A stretch of DNA of 12,805 nt from an uncultured Prevotella sp. (GCA_934215545.1 CAKQAD010000034.1:1-12805), one strand, 5' to 3'. Counted from the first letter of the stretch, positions 1-8,294 are shown. Notes: generated by a model from the letters alone, not told the origin. Numbers and translations are program-made.

Positions 1-72
1 GCGTTGACGGATTCGAACCGCCGACCCTCTGCTTGTAAGGCAGATGCTCTAAACCAGCTGAGCTAAACGCCC
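1..72 (-). tRNA. tRNA-Val (anticodon UAC), 3' end cut by window edge
   Basis: Read on the minus strand, the segment folds as a full cloverleaf. The acceptor 5' strand is GGGCGTT, the D stem is GCTC/GAGC, the anticodon stem is TCTGC/GCAGA around the loop CTTACAA, the variable loop has 5 nt, and the T arm has the loop TTCGAAT with one G-U pair in its stem. The anticodon TAC (plus positions 35-37) reads GUA valine codons. The 3' acceptor strand stops after AACGC at position 1, so the last two paired bases, the discriminator and CCA lie outside the window. Further tRNAs could follow on the same transcript beyond the left edge. Confidence 0.95.
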
Positions 73-114
73 TTTAATTTACCAACCATATTGCTTAGTT
101 CCTTAAAGCGAGTG

Positions 115-146
115 CAAAGGTATGACTTTATTTTGAAACCTCCAAA
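115..146 (-). promoter_or_regulatory. Bacteroidota-type promoter for tRNA-Val
   Basis: On the minus strand a -33 box TTTG (plus 143-146) and a -7 box TACCTTTG (plus 115-122, fitting TAnnTTTG) are separated by exactly 20 nt. This matches the known Bacteroides primary sigma factor consensus. The predicted start of transcription is near position 108, about 35 nt before the mature tRNA 5' end at 72. It is the best-matching promoter in the window. Confidence 0.8.
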
Positions 147-875
147 TTTTTAGCAAGAAATTTTTAACTTTTGATGCATTTTATTTAAAAATGCACATAA
201 AATGCCATTTAAAGGGCATCGCAGAAGCACCATAAAGCACATGTTGCGCCAAGAGAAAAGAGAACCAACACTGTTGTTCATATTTTCTCTCTCCTACCCT
301 ACAAAACGTGCACAAAGGCATGCTCAATACAATATTTGCATGGTTTTGAGGCGCTGAGAATGCGAGGAAAATGCACAAAGAAGCAAGCAGCGCGTTTTTC
401 GTGAGTTTTGGACGTGCAACAAACAAAGCACTGAAGCACAACATATTATCGCAACAAAGCGCACAAGTGTGCAATAAAACAAAAATAGCCAAACTAAAAA
501 CAAGCCCATTTTGCATTGAAAAGAAGCCTTAATTGCATTGAAAAGAAGCCCATTTTGCAATGAAAAGAAGCCTTAAAAAAATAATTTTTAATACCGTTTT
601 AGCATGTACAACATACAGAAGATGGTGTGGAATTGCATTTCTATGCTCAAAAAAGCGGATAATGGTGATGTGGAAACATCTATTTCACGATTTTCATTTG
701 TAACAATTTGGCTAAACAAAAAATATATTTGCATGCCTCACCACGCAGAAAATATGAACAATAGGCTACAGATACGAAGCATGCACAAAAGCAATTTTAA
801 CGTCAAGAGGTATCTATTTGATATTAATATGTGTAAAAAAAGCGACACACTAACAAGAGTATGAAATTAAATTAG
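147..875. other. AT-rich intergenic region, no convincing gene
   Basis: About 730 bp between the tRNA promoter and the purB promoter. Open frames here (for example 604-864 plus, 181-516 minus) have biased, low-complexity translations, rich in Cys, Phe, His and Met, with no recognisable domain, and I do not call them. The region holds a small inverted repeat at 175-195 (8-bp arms TGCATTTT/AAAATGCA, 5-nt loop), a weaker one at 202-219, and the 22-bp tandem repeat described separately. I see no terminator or RNA fold I can name. Confidence 0.6.
503..568. repeat. 22-bp tandem repeat, three copies
   Basis: Three consecutive 22-bp units start at 503, 525 and 547, and a fourth begins at 569 but breaks down after a few bases. 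All share the core TTGCATTGAAAAGAAGCC (18 nt; copies at 511, 533 and 555, the last with one T-to-A change). Units 1 and 3 carry CCCATT before the core, unit 2 carries CCTTAA. Function unknown. It lies about 300 bp upstream of the purB promoter in gene-free DNA. Confidence 0.85.
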
Positions 876-883
876 TAAATTTG
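876..883 (+). promoter_or_regulatory. Candidate -7 box for purB
   Basis: TAAATTTG fits TAnnTTTG. Transcription would start near 889-890 and leave a leader of about 70 nt before the purB start at 959. No TTTG is seen about 20 nt upstream, so the -33 element is weak or absent. The leader contains a direct repeat of ACAGACAC at 921-936. Confidence 0.5.
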
Positions 884-958
884 CAGAGAATTTTGATGTG
901 GCATTGCCAAAAGAAATATCACAGACACACAGACACATTTACAATCATTAAAAAAATC

Positions 959-2305
959 ATGAATTTGGATTTGCTGACAGCCATCTCGCCAATCGACGGG
1001 CGTTACAGAGGAAAGACAGAGTCTTTGGCCAATTATTTCTCAGAATATGCACTGATTAAGTACAGGATACGCGTAGAAATTGAGTATTTCATCACATTAT
1101 GCGAGTTGCCATTGCCTCAACTCAAGGATTTCAACCACGACTTATTCGACACATTGCGCAACATCTACCTTGGCTTCGACGAGGCAGGAGCACAGCGCGT
1201 GAAGGACATCGAGAAGGTGACCAACCACGACGTGAAGGCTGTGGAATACTTCATCAAGGAGAAGTTCGACGAGATCGGCGGCTTGGAGCAGTACAAGGAG
1301 TTCATACACTTCGGACTCACCTCGCAGGACATCAACAACACTTCGGTGCCATTGTCGATAAAGGAGGCGCTCAACGATGTATATTGTCCGCTGGTGCAGG
1401 AGTTGATAGACCAGTTGCAGGTATATGCCGAGGAGTGGAAAGACGTGCCTATGCTCGCCAAGACCCATGGTCAGCCTGCAAGCCCCACACGCTTGGGCAA
1501 GGAGATAATGGTGTTTGTGTATCGCCTCAACGAGCAGCTCCACGAGCTCAAGGAGTGCAAGATTACAGCAAAGTTTGGTGGTGCCACGGGCAACTACAAT
1601 GCTCACCATGTGGCATATCCTGAGTATGACTGGAAAGCTTTCGGCAACCGCTTCGTAAGCGAGAAGCTCGGACTCGACAGAGAGCAGTTCACCACACAGA
1701 TAAGCAACTACGACTGCATGGGAGCTCTCTTCGACGCCATGCGCCGCATCAACACCATCATCATCGACCTCGACCGCGACTTCTGGATGTATATCTCTAT
1801 GGAATACTTCAAGCAGAAGATCAAGGCTGGCGAGGTGGGATCAAGTGCCATGCCTCACAAGGTGAACCCCATCGACTTCGAGAACTCTGAGGGCAACCTG
1901 GGCATTGCCAATGCCGTGCTGCAGTTCCTGGCACAGAAGCTGCCAGTGAGCCGCCTGCAACGCGACCTCACCGACTCTACAGTGCTGCGCAACGTGGGCG
2001 TGCCATTCGGTCATGGCATGATAGCAATGCAGAGCACACTCAAGGGTCTGCGCAAGCTGATTTTGCACGAAGAGAAAATAGAACAAGACCTCAACAACAC
2101 ATGGGCGGTGGTGGCAGAAGCCATACAGACAATACTGCGCCGCGAGGCCTACCCACACCCATACGAAGCTCTGAAGGCGCTCACACGCACCAACAAGCAC
2201 ATGACAGAGGAAACAATACACGAATTCATACAAACCCTAAATGTCAATGATAAGGTGAAGGCCGAACTCATGGCCATTACACCACTAAACTACACAGGTA
2301 TTTAA
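959..2305 (+). CDS. purB: Adenylosuccinate lyase
   Basis: Cytosolic enzyme of purine synthesis. It removes fumarate from SAICAR to give AICAR and from adenylosuccinate to give AMP. The 448-residue product is close to the usual length of the long (E. coli-like) PurB subgroup (about 456). The fumarase/aspartase superfamily signature GSSAMPHKVNP starts at residue 294 in the flexible active-site loop, with the expected catalytic serine at Ser295. The KTHGQPASPT motif places the second catalytic residue at His170, and HFGLTSQDINNTS is the conserved substrate-binding segment. The ATG at 959 is chosen because family homology begins there (MNLDLLTAISPIDGRY). An in-frame TTG at 881 would add 26 unrelated residues and would start inside the promoter box. 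The start has no clear Shine-Dalgarno, only an A-rich stretch, which is normal in this phylum. The next gene follows after 75 bp on the same strand. Confidence 0.97.
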   Translation: MNLDLLTAISPIDGRYRGKTESLANYFSEYALIKYRIRVEIEYFITLCELPLPQLKDFNHDLFDTLRNIYLGFDEAGAQRVKDIEKVTNHDVKAVEYFIKEKFDEIGGLEQYKEFIHFGLTSQDINNTSVPLSIKEALNDVYCPLVQELIDQLQVYAEEWKDVPMLAKTHGQPASPTRLGKEIMVFVYRLNEQLHELKECKITAKFGGATGNYNAHHVAYPEYDWKAFGNRFVSEKLGLDREQFTTQISNYDCMGALFDAMRRINTIIIDLDRDFWMYISMEYFKQKIKAGEVGSSAMPHKVNPIDFENSEGNLGIANAVLQFLAQKLPVSRLQRDLTDSTVLRNVGVPFGHGMIAMQSTLKGLRKLILHEEKIEQDLNNTWAVVAEAIQTILRREAYPHPYEALKALTRTNKHMTEETIHEFIQTLNVNDKVKAELMAITPLNYTGI

Positions 2306-2380
2306 TTTTAAGAAAACAGAACAAGTAACAAGAGAAACGGCCGTGAGGCTATTATTAACAAAAATCACAAGTAAAGTAAT

Positions 2381-3787
2381 ATGGATTTAGAGAAGGAAAA
2401 GACACAGGAGCAGACCTCAGCAGGACAGGCTACTGGCAATAGCGAGAGCTATGGCCGCTCCGCCGACAACTATCAGAGAGATTACAGAAGTAACACACGC
2501 CCACAGCGCCCACGCATCCATGCACAGCACGCATACAATGCCGAGCGCCCTACACGCAACGACGACGGCGGATTCCGTCCGGAGGGCTTCGGCGCCAATC
2601 TGCAGGGTGGCACTCAACAGGGTGGCTACCAGCCACGCCAGGGCGGATATAATCGTGGCGGCTACAACCAGCAGCGCCAGGGTGGCTATCAGCCACGCCC
2701 ACGCTACAACCAGCAGGGCGACGACCAGCAGGGTGGCTACCAGCCACGCCAGGGTGGATATAACCGTGGCAGCTACAACCAGCAGGGCGACGACCAGCAG
2801 GGTGGCTACCAGCCACGCCAGGGTGGCTACAACCGTGGCGGCTACGGCCAGCAGCGCCAGGGCGGCTACAACAATCATGGTGGTGGCTACAATCGTGGCG
2901 GCTATCAGCAGCGCCAGGGTGGCTATGGTCAGCAGGGTGGCTACAACCGCGGTGGCTACGGCCAGCAGGGCGGCTACCAACAGCGTCCACGCACCGGCAA
3001 CTACGACCCCAACGCTAAGTACAGCCTTAAGAAGCGCATAGAATATAAGGAGGAGAACATCGATCCTAACGAGCCACTCCGCCTCAACAAGTTCCTCGCA
3101 AATGCAGGCATCTGCTCACGCCGCGAAGCCGACGAATTCATCCAGGCAGGCGTAGTGACCGTGAACGGCGAAGTAGTGACCGAACTCGGCACAAAGATAA
3201 AGCGCACCGACGAAGTGAAATTCCACGACCAGCCCGTAAGCCTCGAAAAGAAGGTGTACGTGCTGCTCAACAAGCCTAAGGACTGCGTGACAACAAGCGA
3301 CGACCCACAGCAGCGCAAGACTGTTATGGATCTTGTAAAGAACGTATGCCCTGAGCGTATATACCCCGTAGGCCGACTCGACCGCAACACCACTGGTGTG
3401 CTCCTGCTCACCAACGACGGCGACCTGGCTTCAAAGCTCACACACCCTAAGTTCCTCAAGAAGAAGGTGTATCATGTTTATCTCGACAAGAACGTAACAG
3501 CTCACGACATGCAGCAGATTGCTGAAGGCATAGAGCTTGAAGACGGCGAGATACATGCCGATGCCATCGAGTATGCAAGCGACACCGACAAGAGCCAGGT
3601 GGGCATCGAAATCCACAGCGGCAAGAACCGCATCGTGCGCCGTATCTTCGAACACCTTGGATATCGCGTGGTGAAGCTCGACCGCGTGCAGTTTGCAGGA
3701 CTCACCAAGAAGAACCTGCGTCGCGGCGACTGGCGCTTCCTCACCGAGAAAGAGGTGGACATGCTGCGCATGGGAGCTTTCGAATAA
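2381..3787 (+). CDS. rluB: Pseudouridine synthase (RsuA/RluB family) with long Gly/Tyr/Gln/Arg-rich N-terminal extension
   Basis: Predicted to convert a uridine in rRNA to pseudouridine; E. coli RluB acts on 23S rRNA U2605, but the exact target here is inferred. The 468 residues split in three. Residues 1-75 are polar and charged. Residues about 76-205 are a repetitive, probably disordered region of GGY, QQGGYQPRQ and YNRGGY units. The enzyme core runs from about 232 to the end: an S4 RNA-binding domain (PLRLNKFLANAGICSRREAD, from 232) and then the catalytic domain. The motif GRLDRNTTGVLLLTNDGDLA starts at 331 and makes Asp334 the likely nucleophile; the C-terminal KNRIVRRIFEHLGYRVVKLDR motif is also present. 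Without the extension the core would be the usual 235-290 residues. Similar extensions are, from memory, common in Bacteroidota members of this family. RluB is preferred over RsuA or RluE/F from the overall motifs, with moderate certainty. It sits 75 bp after purB and 52 bp before asnS. Confidence 0.9.
   Translation: MDLEKEKTQEQTSAGQATGNSESYGRSADNYQRDYRSNTRPQRPRIHAQHAYNAERPTRNDDGGFRPEGFGANLQGGTQQGGYQPRQGGYNRGGYNQQRQGGYQPRPRYNQQGDDQQGGYQPRQGGYNRGSYNQQGDDQQGGYQPRQGGYNRGGYGQQRQGGYNNHGGGYNRGGYQQRQGGYGQQGGYNRGGYGQQGGYQQRPRTGNYDPNAKYSLKKRIEYKEENIDPNEPLRLNKFLANAGICSRREADEFIQAGVVTVNGEVVTELGTKIKRTDEVKFHDQPVSLEKKVYVLLNKPKDCVTTSDDPQQRKTVMDLVKNVCPERIYPVGRLDRNTTGVLLLTNDGDLASKLTHPKFLKKKVYHVYLDKNVTAHDMQQIAEGIELEDGEIHADAIEYASDTDKSQVGIEIHSGKNRIVRRIFEHLGYRVVKLDRVQFAGLTKKNLRRGDWRFLTEKEVDMLRMGAFE
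2606..2995 (+). repeat. Repeat region encoding the GGY/RGG-like tract of the pseudouridine synthase
   Basis: In-frame degenerate repeats of GGTGGCTAC- and CAGGGTGG-type units encode residues about 76-205. The clearest higher-order unit is 69 bp (23 codons). A block beginning CTACAACCAGCAGGGCGACG at 2704 recurs at 2773 nearly unchanged. The product alternates Gly-Gly-Tyr with Gln, Arg and Asn and resembles eukaryotic RGG/FUS-like low-complexity RNA-binding segments. Such DNA can expand or contract by slippage in multiples of three. Long antisense frames through it are by-products of the repeats. Confidence 0.85.
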
Positions 3788-3839
3788 AACAATACATGGT
3801 AGACTCTAACCGACACCCCTATAACTTCCAATAAAAGAA

Positions 3840-5258
3840 ATGAAAAGAACAAAGGTTATTGACGCTCTCCAAAGCACAGACTTCGGAAGCGAAATCAACG
3901 TAAAAGGATGGGTTCGCACACATCGTAGCAGCAAGGCGGTAGACTTTATCGCACTCAACGATGGCTCTACAATAAAGAACATACAGATTGTTGTCGACCC
4001 AACCAAGTTCGACGCCGAAATGCTTAAGCAAATCACCACAGGTGCATGCATCAGCGCCGTGGGCAAGCTGGTAGAAAGCCAGGGCGCCGGACAGACATCA
4101 GAGATACAGTGCGAAAGCATTGAGGTGTATGGTCTGTGCGGCTCCGACTATCCTATGCAGAAGAAGGGACAGTCGTTTGAATACATGCGCCAGTATGCTC
4201 ACCTGCGCCTGCGCACAAACACCTTCGGAGCAGTGATGCGCATCCGCCACAACATGGCAATGGCTATTCACACCTACTTCCATGAGCATGGCTACTTCTA
4301 CTTCAACACGCCACTCATCACCGCAAGCGACTGCGAGGGTGCCGGACAGATGTTCCAGGTGACTACAAAGAACCTCTATAACCTGAAGAAGACAGAGGAT
4401 GGCAAAATAGACTATTCTGACGACTTCTTCGGAAAGCAGACATCGCTGACAGTGTCTGGACAGCTCGAAGGCGAGCTCGGAGCTACAGCTCTTGGTGCTA
4501 TATACACCTTCGGCCCGACATTCCGCGCCGAAAACTCTAACACTCCACGCCACCTCGCAGAGTTCTGGATGGTGGAGCCAGAGGTGGCTTTCCTCGACCT
4601 CGAAGGACTCATGGAGCTCGAAGAAGACTTCATCAAATACTGCATACGCTGGGCTATGGAGCACTGCAAGGACGACCTTGAGTTCCTCAATAAGATGATC
4701 GACAAGGGCTTGCTCAGCCGTCTGCAGAGCGTGCTCGACTCCGAATTCGTGCATCTGCCTTACACCGAGGGCATCCGCATTCTGCAGGAGGCCATCAAGA
4801 ATGGCAAGAAGTTCGAGTTCCCATGCGAATGGGGCGACGACCTGGCATCAGAACACGAGCGCTTCCTCGTGGAGGAGCACTTCAAGCGCCCGGTTATAAT
4901 GACCAACTATCCTAAGGCTATCAAGGCGTTCTACATGAAGATTGACGACAACGAGTCGGGATTCGGTGGCAAGAGCGGACAGACAGTGCAGGGCACCGAC
5001 GTGCTCTTCCCACAAATCGGCGAGATTATCGGCGGTTCGGTGCGCGAGGAGAGCTACGACAAGCTCATGAACGAAATCGAAGAGCGCAACATACCTATGA
5101 AGGATATGACATGGTATCTCGACACTCGCAAATATGGCTCATGCCCACACGCTGGATTCGGCCTCGGCTTCGAGCGCCTCATACTCTTCGTAACAGGTAT
5201 GCAGAACATCCGCGACGTGATTCCTTTCCCACGTACTCCTAAGTCGGCAGAGTTCTAA
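3840..5258 (+). CDS. asnS: Asparaginyl-tRNA synthetase
   Basis: Charges tRNA-Asn with asparagine in the cytosol; class IIb aminoacyl-tRNA synthetase, 472 residues, close to the bacterial norm of about 466. Residues about 18-105 form the N-terminal OB-fold anticodon-binding domain ([23 protein letters not shown]). The catalytic domain follows: motif 2 ([20 protein letters not shown], from residue 224, ATP-binding Arg229) and motif 3 (GFGLGFERL, from 439, Arg446). The TVSGQLEGE segment at the start of the catalytic core and the asparagine-type motif 2 favour AsnRS over AspRS. The ATG at 3840 gives the family N-terminus. A strong terminator begins 27 bp after the stop, so purB, rluB and asnS could be one transcription unit, although gaps of 52-75 bp also allow separate promoters. 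Confidence 0.97.
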   Translation: MKRTKVIDALQSTDFGSEINVKGWVRTHRSSKAVDFIALNDGSTIKNIQIVVDPTKFDAEMLKQITTGACISAVGKLVESQGAGQTSEIQCESIEVYGLCGSDYPMQKKGQSFEYMRQYAHLRLRTNTFGAVMRIRHNMAMAIHTYFHEHGYFYFNTPLITASDCEGAGQMFQVTTKNLYNLKKTEDGKIDYSDDFFGKQTSLTVSGQLEGELGATALGAIYTFGPTFRAENSNTPRHLAEFWMVEPEVAFLDLEGLMELEEDFIKYCIRWAMEHCKDDLEFLNKMIDKGLLSRLQSVLDSEFVHLPYTEGIRILQEAIKNGKKFEFPCEWGDDLASEHERFLVEEHFKRPVIMTNYPKAIKAFYMKIDDNESGFGGKSGQTVQGTDVLFPQIGEIIGGSVREESYDKLMNEIEERNIPMKDMTWYLDTRKYGSCPHAGFGLGFERLILFVTGMQNIRDVIPFPRTPKSAEF

Positions 5259-5285
5259 ACACTGCTACGACACACATCTATAAAC

Positions 5286-5329
5286 AAAGCCATAATAGAG
5301 TGCATAACAACACTCTGTTATGGCTTTTT
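5286..5329 (+). terminator. Rho-independent terminator after asnS
   Basis: Arms 5286-5302 and 5311-5327 pair over 17 bp with a single U-G pair, around an 8-nt loop, and run into five T residues (5325-5329). The A residues at the left foot also give a short U tract for minus-strand transcription. It separates asnS from the signalling pair and overlaps the unlikely upstream part of the kinase reading frame. Confidence 0.88.
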
Positions 5330-5414
5330 GCATGATATACGACAAACTAAACATAACGGCAGAAAAAGAGAAAATAAAACAGACGATAACAATCTTAAAA
5401 TAAACAAAAAACAC

Positions 5415-5422
5415 TATCTTTG
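5415..5422 (+). promoter_or_regulatory. Candidate -7 box for the sensor kinase/regulator pair
   Basis: TATCTTTG is a full match to TAnnTTTG. Transcription would begin near 5428-5430, about 20 nt before the ATG at 5451. No TTTG is seen at the right distance upstream, so the -33 element is weak, which may suggest activation by a regulator. The box supports 5451 as the true start, because the in-frame ATG at 5328 lies upstream of it, inside the asnS terminator. Confidence 0.6.
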
Positions 5423-5450
5423 TAGGGCTGAAAACAAAACAACCAATACT

Positions 5451-7496
5451 ATGCCTAACAACGCTTACAAAACAAGCAAAACTCTGCCAATGATTATAGC
5501 ATTGTTGGCATGCATCATCGCATTCTCAGCATGCACTTCAGGTAAGCAAGACAAGATGTCAAAAGCCGACTCGATAAGAATAAACAACTTGCGACAGCTC
5601 GGCGACTCTATAATGAAACTGTCGCCAACAGTATTGCCTACCATCAACAAAGGACTGAAAGAGGCGCCCGACAGCATATCATTCTATGAATACAAGCTGA
5701 AGCTGGCGCAATACTACTGGCTGTCGGAAACACCAGAAAGGGCTGACACCATACTGCAACAGATATATGCCTTTGCCGAAAAGGAGAAGGAGAAATTCAA
5801 AGACCATCCACAACGACTAAACACACTGCTCGCATCGGCATACTCATGCGAAGGGGCACGACTGCACAACTTCCATAAGGATTCTAAGGCTACCATAAAG
5901 CTCTACAAGAAATCATACGACCTGCTGCAAAATAGTGAGTCGAAATTCGACTTGCCAAAGACTTGCGCCAACATGGGCGATGCCTACATACAGACCAACG
6001 ACATTCCGGAGGCTGCCAACTGGTATAGAAGGGCGCTATTTCTCGTAGACTCACTGCAGCTGCCTGCCAAAGAGAACATAACGCTATACATGGGACTGGC
6101 GTATATTTATCTGTCGCTGCACGACTTCAAGACGGCACAATACTACTACGACCAGACGGAGAAGTATTTCAAACAGATGACGCCATCGATGCAGTCGTAT
6201 CATCTGTGCAACCTGGGCAACTTCTACTATTATACCCACCAATATAATAAAGCACTCAGCACCTACCAGCGCATGAAGCAAAATCTGCAGGCGCATAATC
6301 TGACGGGTACCTTCGATATGTATCTGTGCAACATAAATCTTGCCGATGTGTATCTGAACCTCGACAGCTTGGACAGGGCAAAGGAAATGCTAGATGTGAC
6401 GGAGCCGTTCTTTAAGAAAGTAAACGCCCCCGCCGGAATGTACTATTGCAACACCATAAGAATGGGTATAGCCACCAAGCAGGGCAACACCAGGGAGGTG
6501 GCGAGAGTGCTCAACAGCGAAAACGACAAAGCCGACATGCCATACACCATGGTGAACATACGCAACGGCTATCTGCGCCGATACTACGAGCAGACGGGCA
6601 ACTACCGACAGGCATACAACAGCGTATTAGACAACATTCAATACAACGACTCGCTGGAACATAACCGCTCTAATATGCGTGCAGCAGAAATAATGTCGCG
6701 ATTCAAAAGCGACACGCTGCAGCTGCACCACGACCTGGAAATGGAGCACAAGAATGCCATCATACAGAAAGCTCACACCTGGACTTCTATAGCAATATCG
6801 ACGGTGTTGGTGCTCGTGCTGCTGATAATTATATGGGTGATGTATGTGCGCAGAAAACAAATGGAACAGCGACTTAATGTAATGAACCTGAAGCTCGACA
6901 TTGTGCGCAACCGCATATCGCCACACTTCGTGTTCAACGTGCTCAACAATAAAATCATCAACTCCGGAGAGCAGGAGGCTACAGAGCTGATGGCACTGAC
7001 ACGACTGATACGCTCTAACCTCGACATGTCGTGCACACCAAGCGTAGCGCTGAAAGACGAGCTCGACTTCGTGGAGCAATACATCAAGGTGGAGTCGTTC
7101 ATCTTGGGCAACGACTTCTGCTTCGACATATCCATCGGCGAAGGGGTGGATGTGCAGACTACACGCATACCGTCGATGTTCATACAGATACTCACCGAAA
7201 ATGCCATAGTACATGCACTAAAGGGCAAAGAGGGGGCAAAGATTCTGAACATCAGCATCACGCAAGACGATGCAAACACCATCGTCGCCGTAAGCGACAA
7301 TGGTGCAGGATTCAGAGCCACCGCTCTACACAAGAAACGCACCGGACTGGGAATGATATCGCAGACGATTGCTGTTATCAACGAATATAACAAACAGAAA
7401 ATTCGTTTCAACATACACAACAACGAAAACCACGATGGCAACATCACAGGATGCGTGGCAACACTGAAAATACCAAAATACATTAACTATAAATGA
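5451..7496 (+). CDS. TPR sensor histidine kinase (LytS/PF06580-type) with lipoprotein-like signal peptide
   Basis: Membrane sensor kinase, 681 residues from the ATG at 5451. The N-terminus is a signal peptide with hydrophobic core MIIALLACIIAF and lipobox FSAC, giving a likely lipidated Cys28. A helical region with tetratricopeptide-like repeats follows (about residues 120-420, e.g. CANMGDAYIQTNDIPEAANW and LADVYLNLDSLDRAKEML), predicted to face the periplasm. One membrane span lies at about 445-466, followed by RRKQ. The cytoplasmic kinase has the phospho-acceptor motif ISPHFVFNVLNN with His492, an N box LTENAIVHAL with Asn584, and a G box VSDNGAGF at 614 with GLGM at 632. This is the short His_kinase/HATPase architecture of LytS/YehU, not the HisKA type. 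Its partner regulator starts 9 bp after the stop. The signal sensed is unknown; TPR regions usually bind proteins or peptides. An in-frame ATG at 5328 is rejected because it lies in the asnS terminator. Confidence 0.88.
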   Translation: MPNNAYKTSKTLPMIIALLACIIAFSACTSGKQDKMSKADSIRINNLRQLGDSIMKLSPTVLPTINKGLKEAPDSISFYEYKLKLAQYYWLSETPERADTILQQIYAFAEKEKEKFKDHPQRLNTLLASAYSCEGARLHNFHKDSKATIKLYKKSYDLLQNSESKFDLPKTCANMGDAYIQTNDIPEAANWYRRALFLVDSLQLPAKENITLYMGLAYIYLSLHDFKTAQYYYDQTEKYFKQMTPSMQSYHLCNLGNFYYYTHQYNKALSTYQRMKQNLQAHNLTGTFDMYLCNINLADVYLNLDSLDRAKEMLDVTEPFFKKVNAPAGMYYCNTIRMGIATKQGNTREVARVLNSENDKADMPYTMVNIRNGYLRRYYEQTGNYRQAYNSVLDNIQYNDSLEHNRSNMRAAEIMSRFKSDTLQLHHDLEMEHKNAIIQKAHTWTSIAISTVLVLVLLIIIWVMYVRRKQMEQRLNVMNLKLDIVRNRISPHFVFNVLNNKIINSGEQEATELMALTRLIRSNLDMSCTPSVALKDELDFVEQYIKVESFILGNDFCFDISIGEGVDVQTTRIPSMFIQILTENAIVHALKGKEGAKILNISITQDDANTIVAVSDNGAGFRATALHKKRTGLGMISQTIAVINEYNKQKIRFNIHNNENHDGNITGCVATLKIPKYINYK

Positions 7497-7505
7497 CGAC
7501 ACATT

Positions 7506-8294
7506 ATGAGAATTGTAATTGTAGACGACGACAAGCTCGCTGCCAAGGCGCTTGCCGATAAATTGAACAGAAACGAAGAGGCTGAAATTGTAGGCATGGC
7601 TTATAACGGCATCAACGGACTTAACATGATCAACGAGAGCCACCCCGATGTGCTATTTCTCGACATCGAACTGCCCGACATCTCTGGAATAGAAATTCTT
7701 GAACGCATCGACACACACAGCCAGCATCGCTGCAGAGTGGTGATGTATACCGCACACGACAGATATATGCTGCAGGCGTTCCGGAATATGGCTTTCGACT
7801 ATCTGCTAAAGCCTATCAACGACGACGAGCTGCGTGCCATCATGCGCCGCGTGTGCATAGACATGCAGCACGACCATAAGCTACAGCCTGCAAGCAACGA
7901 AGGGGCTATCAACAACGGCAGCGACAGCGACGATGGCATTGTGCAACGCAACGACGGCAAATTCGTGGTGTATACCAATAGCGTCGACTTCCGACTGGTG
8001 GACATCCGCGACATCGGAATGTTTGCCTACAACCACGACTTGCGCGTGTGGGAGGTGATAATATCGGGAATGAAAGAGCCCGTACGACTGAAACGTAACG
8101 TCAACGGCGACGTTATTCTCGACCTTAACGAGTCGCTGGTAAGGGTGAGCCAAAAGCATATCATAAATATGAGCTATCTCATGGAGGTGACAGACAATAC
8201 ATGCCATTTCTATCCGCCATTCGATAAAGCCGATGATGTGAAGGTGGGACGATTCTTCCGCAAGAAGCTAATAGAACGATTCAGCAGTTTTTAA
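7506..8294 (+). CDS. LytTR-family response regulator
   Basis: DNA-binding response regulator of 262 residues, almost certainly phosphorylated by the kinase encoded 9 bp upstream. The receiver domain (1 to about 120) has the acidic pocket Asp7/Asp8/Asp9, the phospho-acceptor Asp53 in VLFLDIELPD, the switch threonine Thr82 and Lys102 in YLLKPIND. A linker of about 25 polar residues leads to a C-terminal LytTR domain (about 147-262), recognised from the RDIGMFAYNHDLRVW segment, the LNESLVRVSQKHIINMSYL segment and the final VGRFFRKKLIERF. Known LytTR proteins bind paired direct repeats and activate nearby genes. The target here is unknown; no secreted peptide, transporter or murein gene adjoins, so the regulon is either the pair itself or lies elsewhere. 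A hairpin 75 bp after the stop ends the unit. Confidence 0.93.
   Translation: MRIVIVDDDKLAAKALADKLNRNEEAEIVGMAYNGINGLNMINESHPDVLFLDIELPDISGIEILERIDTHSQHRCRVVMYTAHDRYMLQAFRNMAFDYLLKPINDDELRAIMRRVCIDMQHDHKLQPASNEGAINNGSDSDDGIVQRNDGKFVVYTNSVDFRLVDIRDIGMFAYNHDLRVWEVIISGMKEPVRLKRNVNGDVILDLNESLVRVSQKHIINMSYLMEVTDNTCHFYPPFDKADDVKVGRFFRKKLIERFSSF

Noticed and set aside
181..560. Two overlapping minus-strand frames rich in Cys, Phe and Leu
   Set aside because: They run through the 22-bp repeat in AT-rich DNA, overlap each other and look like membrane proteins only because of base composition.
503..568. Possible CRISPR array
   Set aside because: The repeat is only 22 bp with no unique spacers of 30-40 bp and no cas genes nearby; it is a simple tandem repeat.
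604..864. 86-codon plus-strand open frame in the intergenic region upstream of purB
   Set aside because: No recognisable domain, unusual composition, no ribosome-binding or promoter signal before it, and it ends just before the purB promoter. Probably chance.
881..958. Upstream TTG start extending purB by 26 codons
   Set aside because: The TTG lies inside the TAAATTTG promoter box and the added residues do not resemble PurB. The ATG at 959 begins the family match.
2417..3041. Long open frames in other phases across the pseudouridine synthase repeat (146, 187 and 196 codons)
   Set aside because: The repetitive, stop-poor DNA opens all frames. Translations are simple Ala/Val/Thr or His/Ser repeats, while the rluB frame carries real domains on both sides.
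7031..7390. 119-codon plus-strand frame inside the kinase gene and similar antisense frames in purB, asnS and the antiporter
   Set aside because: They are shadows of genes with clear domains. Translations are rich in Arg/His/Gln with no family match.
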